From Carallia brachiata (Eukaryota; Streptophyta; Magnoliopsida; Malpighiales; Rhizophoraceae): a stretch of 64,000 nt of DNA. The notes under the pieces are model-generated. The model was not told the origin of the DNA. It saw nothing but the letters and a program-made list of their open reading frames with translations, and made no database searches. How positions within the stretch are numbered: position 1 is the stretch's first letter; each line of letters opens with the position of its first letter. Shown in pieces: positions 1-9,904 of the stretch. A program made the translations under genes and the position numbers. The stretch spans positions 4,194,573-4,258,572 of the forward strand of contig JADCRB010000002.1 of assembly GCA_021464245.1 (NCBI GenBank). The letters run 5' to 3'.

Positions 1-608
1 AAAAGAAGGATTAACCTAGGAGACTGGTCCATGAGGACAATTATCTTATACGTGAAACGAATTTTTAGTGTCGTGGTTACCAAGGCAAATCCTAGCTTGT
101 CAAACTTAGGATATCCAAGTTCTACCTTGTAAAACTTTGTTGACATAATAGATTGGCTTCTGTACATTATTCTCTTCTCAAAAAAGACCCACACTCATCA
201 CGTGCTAATTCATTACAAAATATAGGTATGGGTCCTCTTTAGGTACTAGTTCACTAAGTAGAGGGAGTGTTGACAGATATTGTTTCAGTTGTTGAAAAGC
301 TTGCTACTACTCCTTAGTCCACTCAAAGTCCATGAACTATTTAAGGATTTGATAGGAGTGAAATTGTTTATCTCTAGACTAAAATATAAACCTACCAAGG
401 TAGGCTGTCATCCCAATGAATATTTCTACATTTCAAACAGTCTTTGGACACAGAAGCTTTTTATGGTCTCAATCTTCTCAAAGTTAGCTTCAATCCCTTT
501 ATTAGATACAAGAAAGCCTAAGAATTTGCCAGTTTGGACTCTGGAAGCACATTTTAAAGGATTAAGTTTCATGCTATAGTAATTCAAGGTGGCAAATGTT
601 TTTTGAAG
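1..608 (-). pseudogene. Ty3/gypsy pol fragment (end of RT and start of RNase H), degraded
   Basis: Read on the minus strand, 611 to 426 is open and carries the end of a plant gypsy reverse transcriptase: MKLNPLKCA, then GKFLGFLVS and KGIEANFEKI, the standard block after the YVDD palm. Below 426 the same frame goes on with stops through a tether/RNase H-like stretch (FMDFEWTKE, then a VQKPIYYV-type motif near 180) to the window edge. Several in-frame stops make it non-coding. The fragment stops exactly at the CACTA terminus at 609. The missing N-terminal half of the same reverse transcriptase lies at about 9905-10150, so this is the distal half of an element split by a transposon. Integrase and the 3' LTR would lie beyond the left window edge. 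Confidence 0.85.
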
Positions 609-905
609 CACTATAACAAAAAATGCTTATCCTAACGGTTTTCTAGCGGCGGTTTTAAAACTGCTGCTTAAAAGATTTAAGGTAGTTGTTTTTAGCAGTG
701 GATTTGTAAACTGTTGCGTTTAACATTTTATGTAATGGTTTTATTGTAGCGATTTTTTAACCGCTGGAGTAAATGCTTTTATACTATGGCTTGAAACAAC
801 GCTTTCGTATTGCCACTCAATTAAGCAATTTTAATTGCTACGGTTTAAAACTGCTACATGTATTTTCTGTAGGTAGTAGTCGTAAATGTTAATGCAGCGA
901 TTTAT
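609..905. repeat. Left subterminal repeat zone of the CACTA element
   Basis: After the CACTA terminus there are repeated short motifs built on CGGTTTTAAAACTGCTG, with shorter forms such as ACCGCTGGAG and TGCTACGGTTTAAAACTGC, in both orientations over about 280 bases. In known CACTA elements such zones bind transposase; here that role is inferred. Confidence 0.7.
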
Positions 906-3518
906 TATAAAAATGAACAAATAAAATGAACAAGAAAAAAATTTTGAAGCATACGACTTTTTTTTTTTCAAGAACTTGAAGCATCCAACTTTACCTTTTC
1001 TTTTTTTGTCAAAAACACTTATCTTCCTCTTGAAAACACTTACCTTGAAAAGAGCTTTCCACTTTCTTCAATCTATTTCATCTAATTCATTTAAACGATC
1101 AAAAACTTTTCGGGTATAATAAATTTTTTCTAAGTTTACTCCATTTCTCTACCACCAAGCTTTTAGAACAAGCTGCTCCTTCTACTATCTATTTCATCTT
1201 TAGGCCTGCTCTGTCTATTTCATCTTCAGGTCTTTCTCTTTCTCTTTCTTTTTTTTACAAATGTCTCCATCTCTTTCTCTTCTTTATTTTCTTCAAAGGG
1301 TATTTTTCACAATTTTCAATTGCTTGCCTATTTGAATCCAAACCAAATCGATGATTGGCTTAGGCAATACGTGTGGCGGTTGCCAATTACTCAATAGATT
1401 CGAATTATATCATGTTGCTTTCTGTGTTATTTGAAACCTTCAATTGATTTCTAGGGTTCGATTTTTGAAGCTAGATATAAAATTTTTTATGAATATATTT
1501 TAATTTTTTTTCCTTTGATAGGTTGGGAGGGGGTTTATGATCCAAAGGAGAGGAACATGAAGTTTAGAGAGCAGTTGTATAATTGCAAGATCGATGCAAG
1601 AAGACAAAGGAGATGGGAAGATCTATGAAGTCAAAGCTGTTCTTTCTTTCAAGGCTCCAATTTACCAAAACATTTCCTTTCTCTGGTATATTTACTTTTT
1701 GCCTTTCATTTTCTACTTCATTTTATTTTTAACTACTGCCTACCACTTTTCCTTTACTTTGAACTTTGGTTTTGAAAAAATAGTTAGGTTGACAAACGAC
1801 AGAAACAAGAAGAAAAAAGAGGTTTTTTTTCTAGATACTTTAATTGACTACCTTGTTTAGTTTGTTGAGTTTTTTTTTTTTTTTTAATTTGTATTTGAAG
1901 ACCATAAATTGAAACTAGATTATTGAGATGCCAGAAATTTGGTCGGAATTTTTAGTAAGAGAATTTGTTTTCCCAAGCTTGCTTATCATTGTGACTTTTG
2001 GAGAAAAACAAGATTGAAGACTCAAATGTTGATTAGTATAGCTTATTTATTTTTATTTTTGTTCACCAAAATGACTTATCGTAATATATGGCCATGGTTA
2101 TTGTTTTTATCTATTTAACCATTATTTTAGCGATTACATTACGTTTTTTTAAAAATCTACAGAGATATTAATTTTCTGCTCTTATTTTTATTTATTTGTT
2201 ATTTTTGTAAGTAAATGAAGCAAAAATTATTTAGTCTCAAATTCTGTAGGCATTTTTTAAGGCATTTTGGCTTGCTTTGTGTCTTTCCTAATTACTCTTT
2301 TTTTGTTAATTAGTTAAATTGCTTGTGAGAAAGATTTTTTTGAAAGTTTTTGTTAATTAATTAATTTGATTGTGAGAAAGAATCAAAGTTTCTAGGAATC
2401 ATAAATGTCACAAATTATGATAATCTATCATCCGAAGATCATTATGTTTTTGGAAGTTTGCTGTTGGAAGTTGTGTATAAGTTTAATAGGTTACTAGCAA
2501 TTGTTGTTGGACACCTAGTGAGTATTTTCAACTTTTATTTTCAGTCAATTAGCTTCAATGATAAAGTGCATCATCAGTTGGCTTGGTGAATCTCTCAACC
2601 TTTCACAGTCATCTTAATAGAACATTATCAATTATTTTGGTGAAGTATATTATGAGGTGTACAAGATAGAAAAAAAAAACACATTGAAATTTATGTAATT
2701 TGTGATCGTTTTGATAGAGCAATTTTTCTGTAGATAAATTTCAAAACAATGTGATGTGTTAAAGAGAATTGGATTTATGATGAAAGCTATCCTGTATACA
2801 TGAATAGTTTACGTCCATTTATAGACGAAGGCTTTGATTGTGTTGGCAATAAGAAGCTAAATAAGGATAAAGGATTTCATGAAGTGGAGGTTGAAGCAAC
2901 CCAAAGAATGTGAATTCCACAGTATTTATTACCATCTCTATTTTTAGTCTTTGTTTTCTTCTGAATTCAGCTGCAATTTGTTCTTTAATTGAAATTTTTA
3001 ATGTTTCGTAGTCAAGAGAAGCACACCGTGTTAAGCATATGTTGTTCTTGGTGGGGTTAGGGATGGGTGATTGTTTCACAGGTTCAGTGTGACAAAGATG
3101 CTGGAATTGATCAGAGGGAAAGGGCTAGCTTTTGTTGGGTTTTCATAAAATAAAAACCAATGGGAGTCTATGTTGTGCATGTTAATGGGAGAAATTGAAA
3201 ATTCTAAGAAGGTTAACGAGACCTGTGGAAGGAAAATCACAAAGGAAAAATGTAATTATAGTTTTAGATTTGTGGTAATGACTTGTATTCTACAGCAAAT
3301 GTTTTTATTCATTTTTTTTCCAATTTCTACCAGATTTTCATCTGACATTTAAGGCTAGTATTCTCATGATTACAAATGTACAGTTGAATATTATGCCTCA
3401 CATTTTTTAGTTCATGAGAGCAAAGCTTGACCTTGTGCATTGATTTTATTGATAATGTATCTTCAAGATTGAGAGGAGTTGATATTCTACTGCACATTGG
3501 TGGTCTCATTACAAACAT
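906..3518. other. CACTA interior, mostly non-coding; possible further captured sequence
   Basis: A pyrimidine-rich leader-like zone (about 1080-1290, with repeated CTATTTCATCTT and TTTCTCTTTCTC) is followed by AT-rich sequence. At 1522 an acceptor-like TTTGATAG precedes an open plus-strand stretch (1522-1616) reading GWEGVYDPKERNMKF and then a basic run. It looks exon-like, but I do not recognise its source. The rest up to 3518 shows no domain I can name. It may be intronic or further captured sequence. Confidence 0.4.
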
Positions 3519-4400
3519 TATGACAGTATATGGTGATGGGAAACAAACCAAGAGCTTTTAATTTCTGATTTGGTACACATATCTTCTCATGTATTCTTTT
3601 CTTGAAGGCAATTTCTTTTACAAATTTTGTATGTTCTTGAAGCAACCTTCTTTGTTTAATGCTTCCCTGGCTGCTCTTTACTTTTTAGTGAATTGTATTC
3701 TTGTCAAGTGTTTCACATTGCTACTAGCTACCAATTAGAAATATGCCACTTAATAAGCAAGATGCAGTGATGTGGAATATTTTTGTTTGTAAAGCCTTAG
3801 GCAACTCTGCAAATATAAGACTTCCAATATTGTTTTATGCATACAAGTCTTGTGTTGAAGGTCTAAATATCATTCAACTATTTCCAATGATAGGTTGATG
3901 GACTAGCGACATTAATGGAAAACAAGCATGTGGAGCCTTTCAATCTTCGCAACCTTGGGGAGTTTACCATGCTAGAGCTTGTTGCGGTATGCCTTTGTTT
4001 CAACTTATTAATTTATTTGTTGATACATGACTCCCTTTCAGAGTATTTTATTTTTTTTACCTTGTTCTTTTGCTGATCCAAATAGAGGCTATAAAATTGC
4101 TATGGTTCTTATGCATGAATTTGTGCATTTATTGTGTTGAGAAAGAGAAAAAGAGAGGATTAAAAGGCATTGAAATTTTTTGCCTACAGTGACATCTTAA
4201 ACTCTAATATGTAGGTTGTCATAGAAATAATTGATTCAAGTGCCGTAATAAATTCAAACCAAACGCAGCTGATGATCCACATATGAGGAAACCAGATATT
4301 ACCAAGGCAAAGGAGCTGCTGAACTGGGAGCCAAAAAGTTCTTTAGGCAGCTTGGGTTTACTGACATTAGTCCAAGAAAGAAAGTTTTCTTTTGTAATCC
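3519..4400 (+). pseudogene. UXS: Captured C-terminal fragment of a UDP-glucuronate decarboxylase (UXS), three exons, broken
   Basis: UXS enzymes convert UDP-glucuronate to UDP-xylose for cell-wall polysaccharides. Three plus-strand pieces match the C-terminal third of plant UXS in the correct order. Piece 1 (about 3519-3573) reads VYGDGKQTKSF, then SDL, and ends at a GT donor. Piece 2 (3894-3986), after a TAG acceptor, reads VDGLATLMENKHVEPFNLRN and then LGEFTMLEL, followed by GTATGC. Piece 3 (4215-about 4400), after GTAG, reads VVIEIIDSSAVI, then FKPNAADDPHMRKPDITKAK and ELLNWEP. Piece 1 lacks a few codons (FQYV-type) and piece 3 has a one-base frameshift before FKPN, so nothing full-length could be made. 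The wording is closer to the membrane-anchored UXS class than to the soluble one. The N-terminal NAD-binding half is absent. Introns are retained, so this is DNA-level capture by the CACTA element and not a retrocopy. Confidence 0.85.
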
Positions 4401-4626
4401 AACACCATTCTATTTGAAGTCTACTATGAGACTTTTTTGTCATAATTAATTTCTACTTTGGACTCATCCATAGTATTTTGTCGAGTAACTTCTACTCTAT
4501 TGTACAAACAATAGAATTCTAGTGACCATGTATTTAACAGAACTCTAAGCACCAGCTATTTTGAGAGAAATGCAATCTCAGAAGACTAAATTGATTACAA
4601 TTCTTTCATGTAGATTATATAAAAGC

Positions 4627-4805
4627 TGTTGTAAATATAGTAGGTAATTACACTATTGTATATATATGATAGGTAATTATAATGGCTTGATTATAGAGAT
4701 TGATTGATTATAGGGTTTTGATTATAGAATCATCCCTACTTGTACATATATATGTACCTCTTATACTAGTTCTAAAATCAAATCGAATGAGAACATTCTC
4801 TTACA
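4627..4805 (+). repeat. 5' LTR of the copia element
   Basis: Starts TGTTGTAAATATAG and ends CATTCTCTTACA. It is near-identical to 9282-9459 and is immediately followed by the primer binding site. Confidence 0.95.
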
Positions 4806-4817
4806 TGATATCAGAGC
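4806..4817 (+). other. Primer binding site of the copia element (tRNA-Met type)
   Basis: TGATATCAGAGC follows the 5' LTR directly and matches the usual plant copia site TGGTATCAGAGC with one change. It primes minus-strand DNA synthesis. Confidence 0.85.
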
Positions 4818-5174
4818 AACCCCAAGTTTTTTGTGAGTTTTCGGGGAGAGAAATCCTAATTATTGTGTGAGTTTTCCCAGAGAGAAACCCTAGTTGTTGT
4901 GTGCGTTTCCTAAGAGAGAAACCTTAATTGTTAAGAAAGCAAGTTTCCCAAAAGAAAAACACTACTGAGAAAAAAAAATTGTGACCAATGCAGCTGCTAC
5001 GATACCATGAACAATACTCATGAATAGTGCCATAAACAGTAGCCGTAAACAGTGCCGTGACCAATGCTAAGCTATAGTGCAGAGCTACAGAAACAATATT
5101 CTGCCTTTTCTTTTCTTTTTTTCTCATCTATTGTGGTTTGTTTTTGGTTGTGGGTGTTGTTTTTGACAATAGCT

Positions 5175-6115
5175 GAGAGCTCAAAGATGAAGAAGTCTAT
5201 AATTTTTGATATTGTTTCAGTGACAACAAAGATTACATAACGCAACTTAATGGCAAAAATTATTTAGATTGGAGCAAAACAGTGCATGTTTATCTCTATA
5301 GTGTTGACAAGGACAACCATTTTACTAATGATCCACCATCAAATCCTCAGGAGAGAAAGAATTGGTTGAGGGAAGAAGCTAGAATATTTTTGCAGATTCG
5401 TAATTGGGTTGGTTAATTATTGTGAGTTGGTTAAAGAACTTATAGATTATTTGACTTTTTTATATTTTGGGAAAGGTAACTTGTCTCATATATATGATGT
5501 TTTTAAAGAGTCTTATCACCCAGAGAAGAGAGAAAAGTCACTACTGAAAATTTTGTCGATTTCAAACGAGAGTATAAGGAGTTGAATGCTTTCCTTCCTT
5601 TTAATTATGATGTGAAAACTCAACAGTCTCAATGTGAGTAGATGACTATTATGAGTTTTCTTGTACGATTACCACCGAAATTCGATGCTGCTCGAACACA
5701 GATCCTCTCCAATTCGAAGATCACCACTCTTCATGACATTTTCACTAGATTAAAACGAGTTGAGGGATTTCAGCCTCCTCCTCACAATCCTAATATTGCC
5801 CTGGTGTGTCGAGGTTTTGGGAGTGAGGCTGGTCGTGATGGTGCTGGTCATGGTTCTAGTTGGAATGGTGGTTGTGGTTTTTGGTGGAATGGATAGGATG
5901 ACCAATACAGACAAACTTGCTACTATTGTGGTGAACTTGGACATACAAGGCGCAATTGTTGGAAACGTTTTGGGAAATCTCAGTCTCCGATTGCTAATAT
6001 AGAGATTCAAGATAATAATCCTGTTGTTAACGCATCATCTAGTTCTACTGATAAATCTGTTTTGATTTCTATTGATGAGTTTGCTCGTTTTTCTAAGCAT
6101 CACGCCTCGTAAAAG
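5175..6115 (+). pseudogene. Copia gag, with zinc knuckle
   Basis: The plus strand reads an N-terminal gag domain of copia type (LNGKNYLDW-like near 5245, then long helical sequence with stops and frameshifts) and a glycine-rich patch near 5815-5895. A CCHC zinc knuckle follows at about 5912-5960, CYYCGELGHTRRNC, which binds retrotransposon RNA. The knuckle is intact, but the reading frame is interrupted by several stops (for example near 5640 and 6110), so no full Gag can be made. Confidence 0.85.
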
Positions 6116-6179
6116 TCTTTTACTCCCAATGCAACTATCAGTGATCAGTCAGGTAAACCAACTATATGTCTTGTGTTAT

Positions 6180-7425
6180 CTTCTAAAAAATGGGTCATTG
6201 ACTCATGTGTCATAGATTATATGACAGTACTACAAGTGTTCTTTATCTTTTAAGCCTCACACAAGTCTTCTAAGTGTCACTTTGGCTGATGGTTCAACTA
6301 CTTCTATTGTGTGTCTTGGAACTGCTATTCTTACATTTTCTCGCTCTTTGACATCTGTCTTATGTTTACCTAATTTTTTCGTTCAACTTACTTTCTGTTA
6401 GCAAAATCACTCAAGCTCTAAATTATTGTGTCTCATTTTTCCCTAATTATTGTGTTTTTAAGATCTTATGATGAGGAAGATTATTGGTAGAGGACATGAG
6501 TCTGGAGGCTTGTATGTGCTTGAAACTACTCTATCAGTCTCAAAGTACATTGTTTGTTCGAGTATTCTGACACCACTTGAGATTTATTGTCATTTGGGGC
6601 ACCCATCTGTATCTGCTTTAAAGAAATTAATTCCTCATCTTCAGCATTTGTCTACTTTAGATTGTGAGTCATGCTTGTTTGCCAAATATCATCGTGTGCC
6701 TTATATTCCTAAAGTCAATAAACGTGCTATGCCTCCTTTTGAGTCAGTCCATTCTGATGTTTGGGGTCCATGTTCAGTTTTTTCTAAACCCAGTTTTCGA
6801 TACTTTGTGACGTTTGTTGATGATATTCTCGTGTTACTTGATTATATTTAATGAAAAGTCACTCAGAGTTATTTTCCATATTTGTGCCTTTTATACTGAA
6901 ATTAAAACACAGTTTAACACCTCTATTCGTATTTTACGGAGTGAACAATGCCAAAGAATACTTTTCTAAGCCTTTCAATTCTTACATGTCAGAAAATAGA
7001 ATACTTTACCAATCTTTCTATGTAGATACCCCCACCTCAAAATGGTGTTGTAAAAAGAAAAATAGATATTTATTAGAAACTGCTAGAGCACTTTTTTTTC
7101 ATACGAAAGTCCGTATACAATTCTGAGCTGATGTTGTTTCCATAGCTTGTTTCCTAATTAATCGTATGCGCTCATCAGTTCTTAATAATGATATCCCTTA
7201 TTTTATTTTGTTTCCTTTTCATTTGTTGTTTCTGCTCGAATCACACATTTTTTGTTCTACATGTTTTATTCGTGATGTGCGTCCTCATATATCTAAATTA
7301 GATCGCATGTCTCTCACGTGTATCTTTGTAGGGTATTCTCATTTTCAAAAAGGATATCAAGGTTATTCTCCTAATTTGGGTCGGTATTTAATTTCTACTA
7401 ATGTCACTTTTTTTTAGAACGCACC
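6180..7425 (+). pseudogene. Copia protease and integrase, degraded
   Basis: Near 6190 the protease motif WVIDSC stands where WIIDSG is usual, so the catalytic DSG triplet is damaged. The integrase zinc-finger segment (6589-6710) is clear: HLGHPSVSALKKL, then CESCLFAKYH. The core begins HSDVWGP near 6750. Further on (about 6940-7090) the SDNAKEY motif has become VNNAKEY, losing a catalytic aspartate, and is followed by a LLETARALFF-like motif. Stops and frame changes split the region into at least three open pieces (6468-6851, 6851-7126, 7166-7417). Confidence 0.85.
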
Positions 7426-7769
7426 ATTCTTTTCTGAGTCTCCTATCTATAGTAGTGAGGGGAGGACGATGACCTTTTGGTGTACATTATAACCACTTCT
7501 ATTACCCCTAGCGAGCCTAAGAAACCCCCTATTACCCAGGTATATACTCTTCGTACTCCAAATAATGAGTCAAGTCCTTTACTAGCTCCTTCATCTACAG
7601 ATCCTAATCTTGACCTTCTTATTGCTCTTTGAAAAGGTACACGAACATGTACTCATCCTATCTTTTTTTTTTTTTGTCTCTTATGGCTATTTATCATCTT
7701 CTTTACGTTGCTTTATTGCTTCTGTAGACTCTATTTCTATTCTTAAGACAATTGTTGAGGCTTTGTCTA

Positions 7770-9200
7770 ATCCTAGTTGGTGAGCTGCAATGGAGGAAGA
7801 GATGATGGTGTTAGATCATAATGGTACTTGGGAACTCACCCACTTACCAATAGGTAACTAGGCTATTGGTTGAAAATGGGCGTATGTTGTAAAAGCTAAT
7901 TCGGATGACTCTGTAGATCGTCTGAAAGCTAGACTTGTTGCAAAAGGATATGCTCAAGCAGATGAAGTTGATTATTCTGAGACCTTTTCTTTGGTTGCTA
8001 ACTTACTTCTGTAACACTATTTATCTCTCTTACTGCTATTAATGATTGGCCTTTCCATCAGTTATATGTGAAAAATGCATTTCTTCATGGTGATTTAATC
8101 GATGAAGTATATATGGAGCAACCACCTGGGTTTGTTGCTCAGGGGGAATCTAGTAAAGTTTGCCAACTTCGAAAATCTTTGTATGGATTAAAATAGAGTC
8201 CTCATGCTTGGTTTTAAAATTTAATGAAGTTGTTTAGGAGTTTGGTATGAAGAAGAGTAATTATAATCATTCAGTATTTTATCAGTAATCTAAAGCTGGT
8301 CTTATAATATTGGTTGTTTATATTGATGACATTGTTATAACAAGAAGCAACAGTGCAGGTATCTCAGCACTCAAGTCTTTTCTTCAGACACGATTTCAAA
8401 CAAAGTTCTTAGTGTGTTGAAATAATTTTTTGGGCATTGAGATTATAAGGAGCCAGAAAGGCATCTTTTTGTCTCAAAGAAAGTATAACCTTGATCTTTC
8501 ACAAGAAATAGGCAAGATAAGAACAAAACCTTGTATTGCGCTTATGATTGCCAACATGCAACTTACAGTAGATGATGGAGATTTATTCCCAAATCTTGAG
8601 AGATACTGGTGGTTGGTTGAAAATTTAAATTATCTTACTGTGACTCGTCCTGACATTGCATATCCTATTAATGTTGAGAGTTAGTTTATGTCTTCTCCAT
8701 GACTTACCCATTGGACAGCCTTAGAGTAGATCCTATGCTATCTTAAGGGATTTCCTGGACGAGTTATGTTATACAGTAATCATGGTCATATTTGTGTTGA
8801 GCATTTTTCAGATGCAGATTGGGCAAGTTCTAAGGTTGATAGACGATCCACTACAGGTTACTGTATTTTTGTTGGAGGAAACTTGGTGTCTTGGAAGAGC
8901 GAGAAACAAAATGTGGTATCTTGATCAAGTGCAGAGTCAGAATAAAAAGCCATGGCACAATCTACATGTGAGCTTATGTGGATACATTAATTGCTAAATG
9001 AGATAGAGTTGACAGTTCAATACCTATGAAGTTATAGTGTGACAACCAAGCTGCTCTTCATATTGCATCAAATCCAGTTTTCCACGAGAGGACAAAACAC
9101 ATTGAAGTTGACTGTCACTTTATTCATGAAAAGATTCAACAAAATCTCATTTCCACTGGTCATGTCTCAACAGGAGTGTAATTAGGAGATATTTTCACCA
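7770..9200 (+). pseudogene. Copia reverse transcriptase and RNase H, degraded
   Basis: The plus strand reads AMEEEMMVLDHNGTWEL at about 7790, then RLKARLVAKGYAQ, then KNAFLHGDLIDEVYMEQPPG at about 8070-8130. The catalytic palm YIDDIV(I)T lies near 8320, and FFGIEI near 8430. RNase H follows at about 8805-8990 with SDADWASSKVDRRSTTGYC, and its C-terminal part runs to about 9190. Numerous stops (for example near 8195, 8287 and 8700) interrupt the frame. The order RT then RNase H after integrase fixes the copia class. Confidence 0.88.
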
Positions 9201-9268
9201 AAGCTTTAAGTTGTCCTTGAATTGATTATGTTTGTAGCAAGTTGGACATGATTAACATCTATGCTCCA

Positions 9269-9281
9269 ACTTGAGGGGGAA
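9269..9281 (+). other. Polypurine tract of the copia element
   Basis: AACTTGAGGGGGA directly precedes the 3' LTR. This purine run, after a conserved CTTGAG, is the usual plus-strand primer of copia elements. Confidence 0.8.
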
Positions 9282-9459
9282 TGTTGTAAATATAGTCGGT
9301 AATTTAATATTGTATATATATGGTAGGTAATTATAATGGCTTGATTATAGGGATTGTTTGATTATAGGGTCTTGATTCTAGAATCATCCCTACTTGTGTA
9401 TATATATGTACCTCTTGTACTAGTTCTAAAATCAAGTTGAATGAGAACATTCTCTTACA
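9282..9459 (+). repeat. 3' LTR of the copia element
   Basis: Direct repeat of 4627-4805, from TGTTG to TTACA, followed by the target duplication AAAGC at 9460-9464. Confidence 0.95.
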
Positions 9460-9634
9460 AAAGCTTTAGAAATTGTTGTTTATATACTAATTATGGATTG
9501 CTAATAACTTGTAGTTTGGATGTTTGAACTCATTTATTCTTGTATTGCACAAATTAAATGTTATATTTGCAATTTTGTATGTATTTGGGTGATGAAAAGT
9601 TGTCTTAATGCATCAAATTAGTGGGAAACAATGG

Positions 9635-9875
9635 CCTTTTCCTATAGAAAAACCGCAGTTTGTTTTTTTTTTTTTTGCATAACCGTTGTCTTAACTTCTC
9701 TAAACTGTTGCCTTTTACTATTAAAACCGCTGGTTTTTCCTATTAAAACCACTGCCTTTTTCCATATGAAAACCGATACCTTTTTCTATTAAAATCGTTG
9801 CCTTTGCCACTCTGAACGACTGTCTTTTCCTTTTAAAATTGGTACATATTCGCTTGAAACCGTTACTAAAAATTT
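9635..9875. repeat. Right subterminal repeat zone of the CACTA element
   Basis: Repeats such as AAAAACCGCAG, AAAACCGCTGG, AAAACCACTGCC, AAAACCGATACC and GAAACCGTTACT occur about every 30-40 bases. They are the inverse counterpart of the zone at 609-905. No CACTA terminus follows. Confidence 0.6.
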
Positions 9876-9904
9876 CATAAAAATTTCCTAATTTGATTTA
9901 TACG

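Larger units (their letters stand above)
4627..9459 (+). mobile_element. Ty1/copia LTR retrotransposon, complete structure but decayed
   Basis: Two direct repeats of 179 and 178 bp (4627-4805 and 9282-9459) begin TGTTG and end TTACA. The 5-bp sequence AAAGC flanks both ends (4622-4626 and 9460-9464), a perfect target duplication. A tRNA-Met-type primer site follows the left LTR and a purine tract precedes the right one. The interior has gag, protease, integrase, reverse transcriptase and RNase H in copia order on the plus strand, with many stops. By eye the LTRs differ at roughly 14-15 positions, so the insertion is old. It sits inside the CACTA element, about 230 bp after the UXS fragment. 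Confidence 0.95.
609..9890. mobile_element. CACTA (En/Spm-like) transposon, interrupted by a copia element and with captured gene pieces
   Basis: The left end at 609-626 reads CACTATAACAAAAAATGC, which fits plant CACTA termini, and is preceded by AAG as possible 3-bp target sequence. Just inside, at about 630-900, lie many copies of a short motif of the type GCGGTTTTAAAACYGCYGC, the subterminal repeats typical of the superfamily. Matching degenerate AAAACCGCTG-type repeats return in opposite sense at about 9640-9870, so the two zones mark the ends. No perfect right terminus is seen. I found no transposase, so the element looks non-autonomous. It carries UXS gene pieces (3519-4400) and is split by a copia element (4627-9459). 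Without that copia it would be about 4.4 kb. The right boundary is approximate. Confidence 0.72.

Noticed and set aside
280..579. Plus-strand open frame of 99 codons
   Set aside because: It is the complement of the minus-strand gypsy reverse transcriptase segment and has no family motif of its own.
5750..6010. Minus-strand and alternative plus-strand frames over the copia gag
   Set aside because: They overlap the glycine-rich patch and zinc knuckle, whose frame is clearly the real one.
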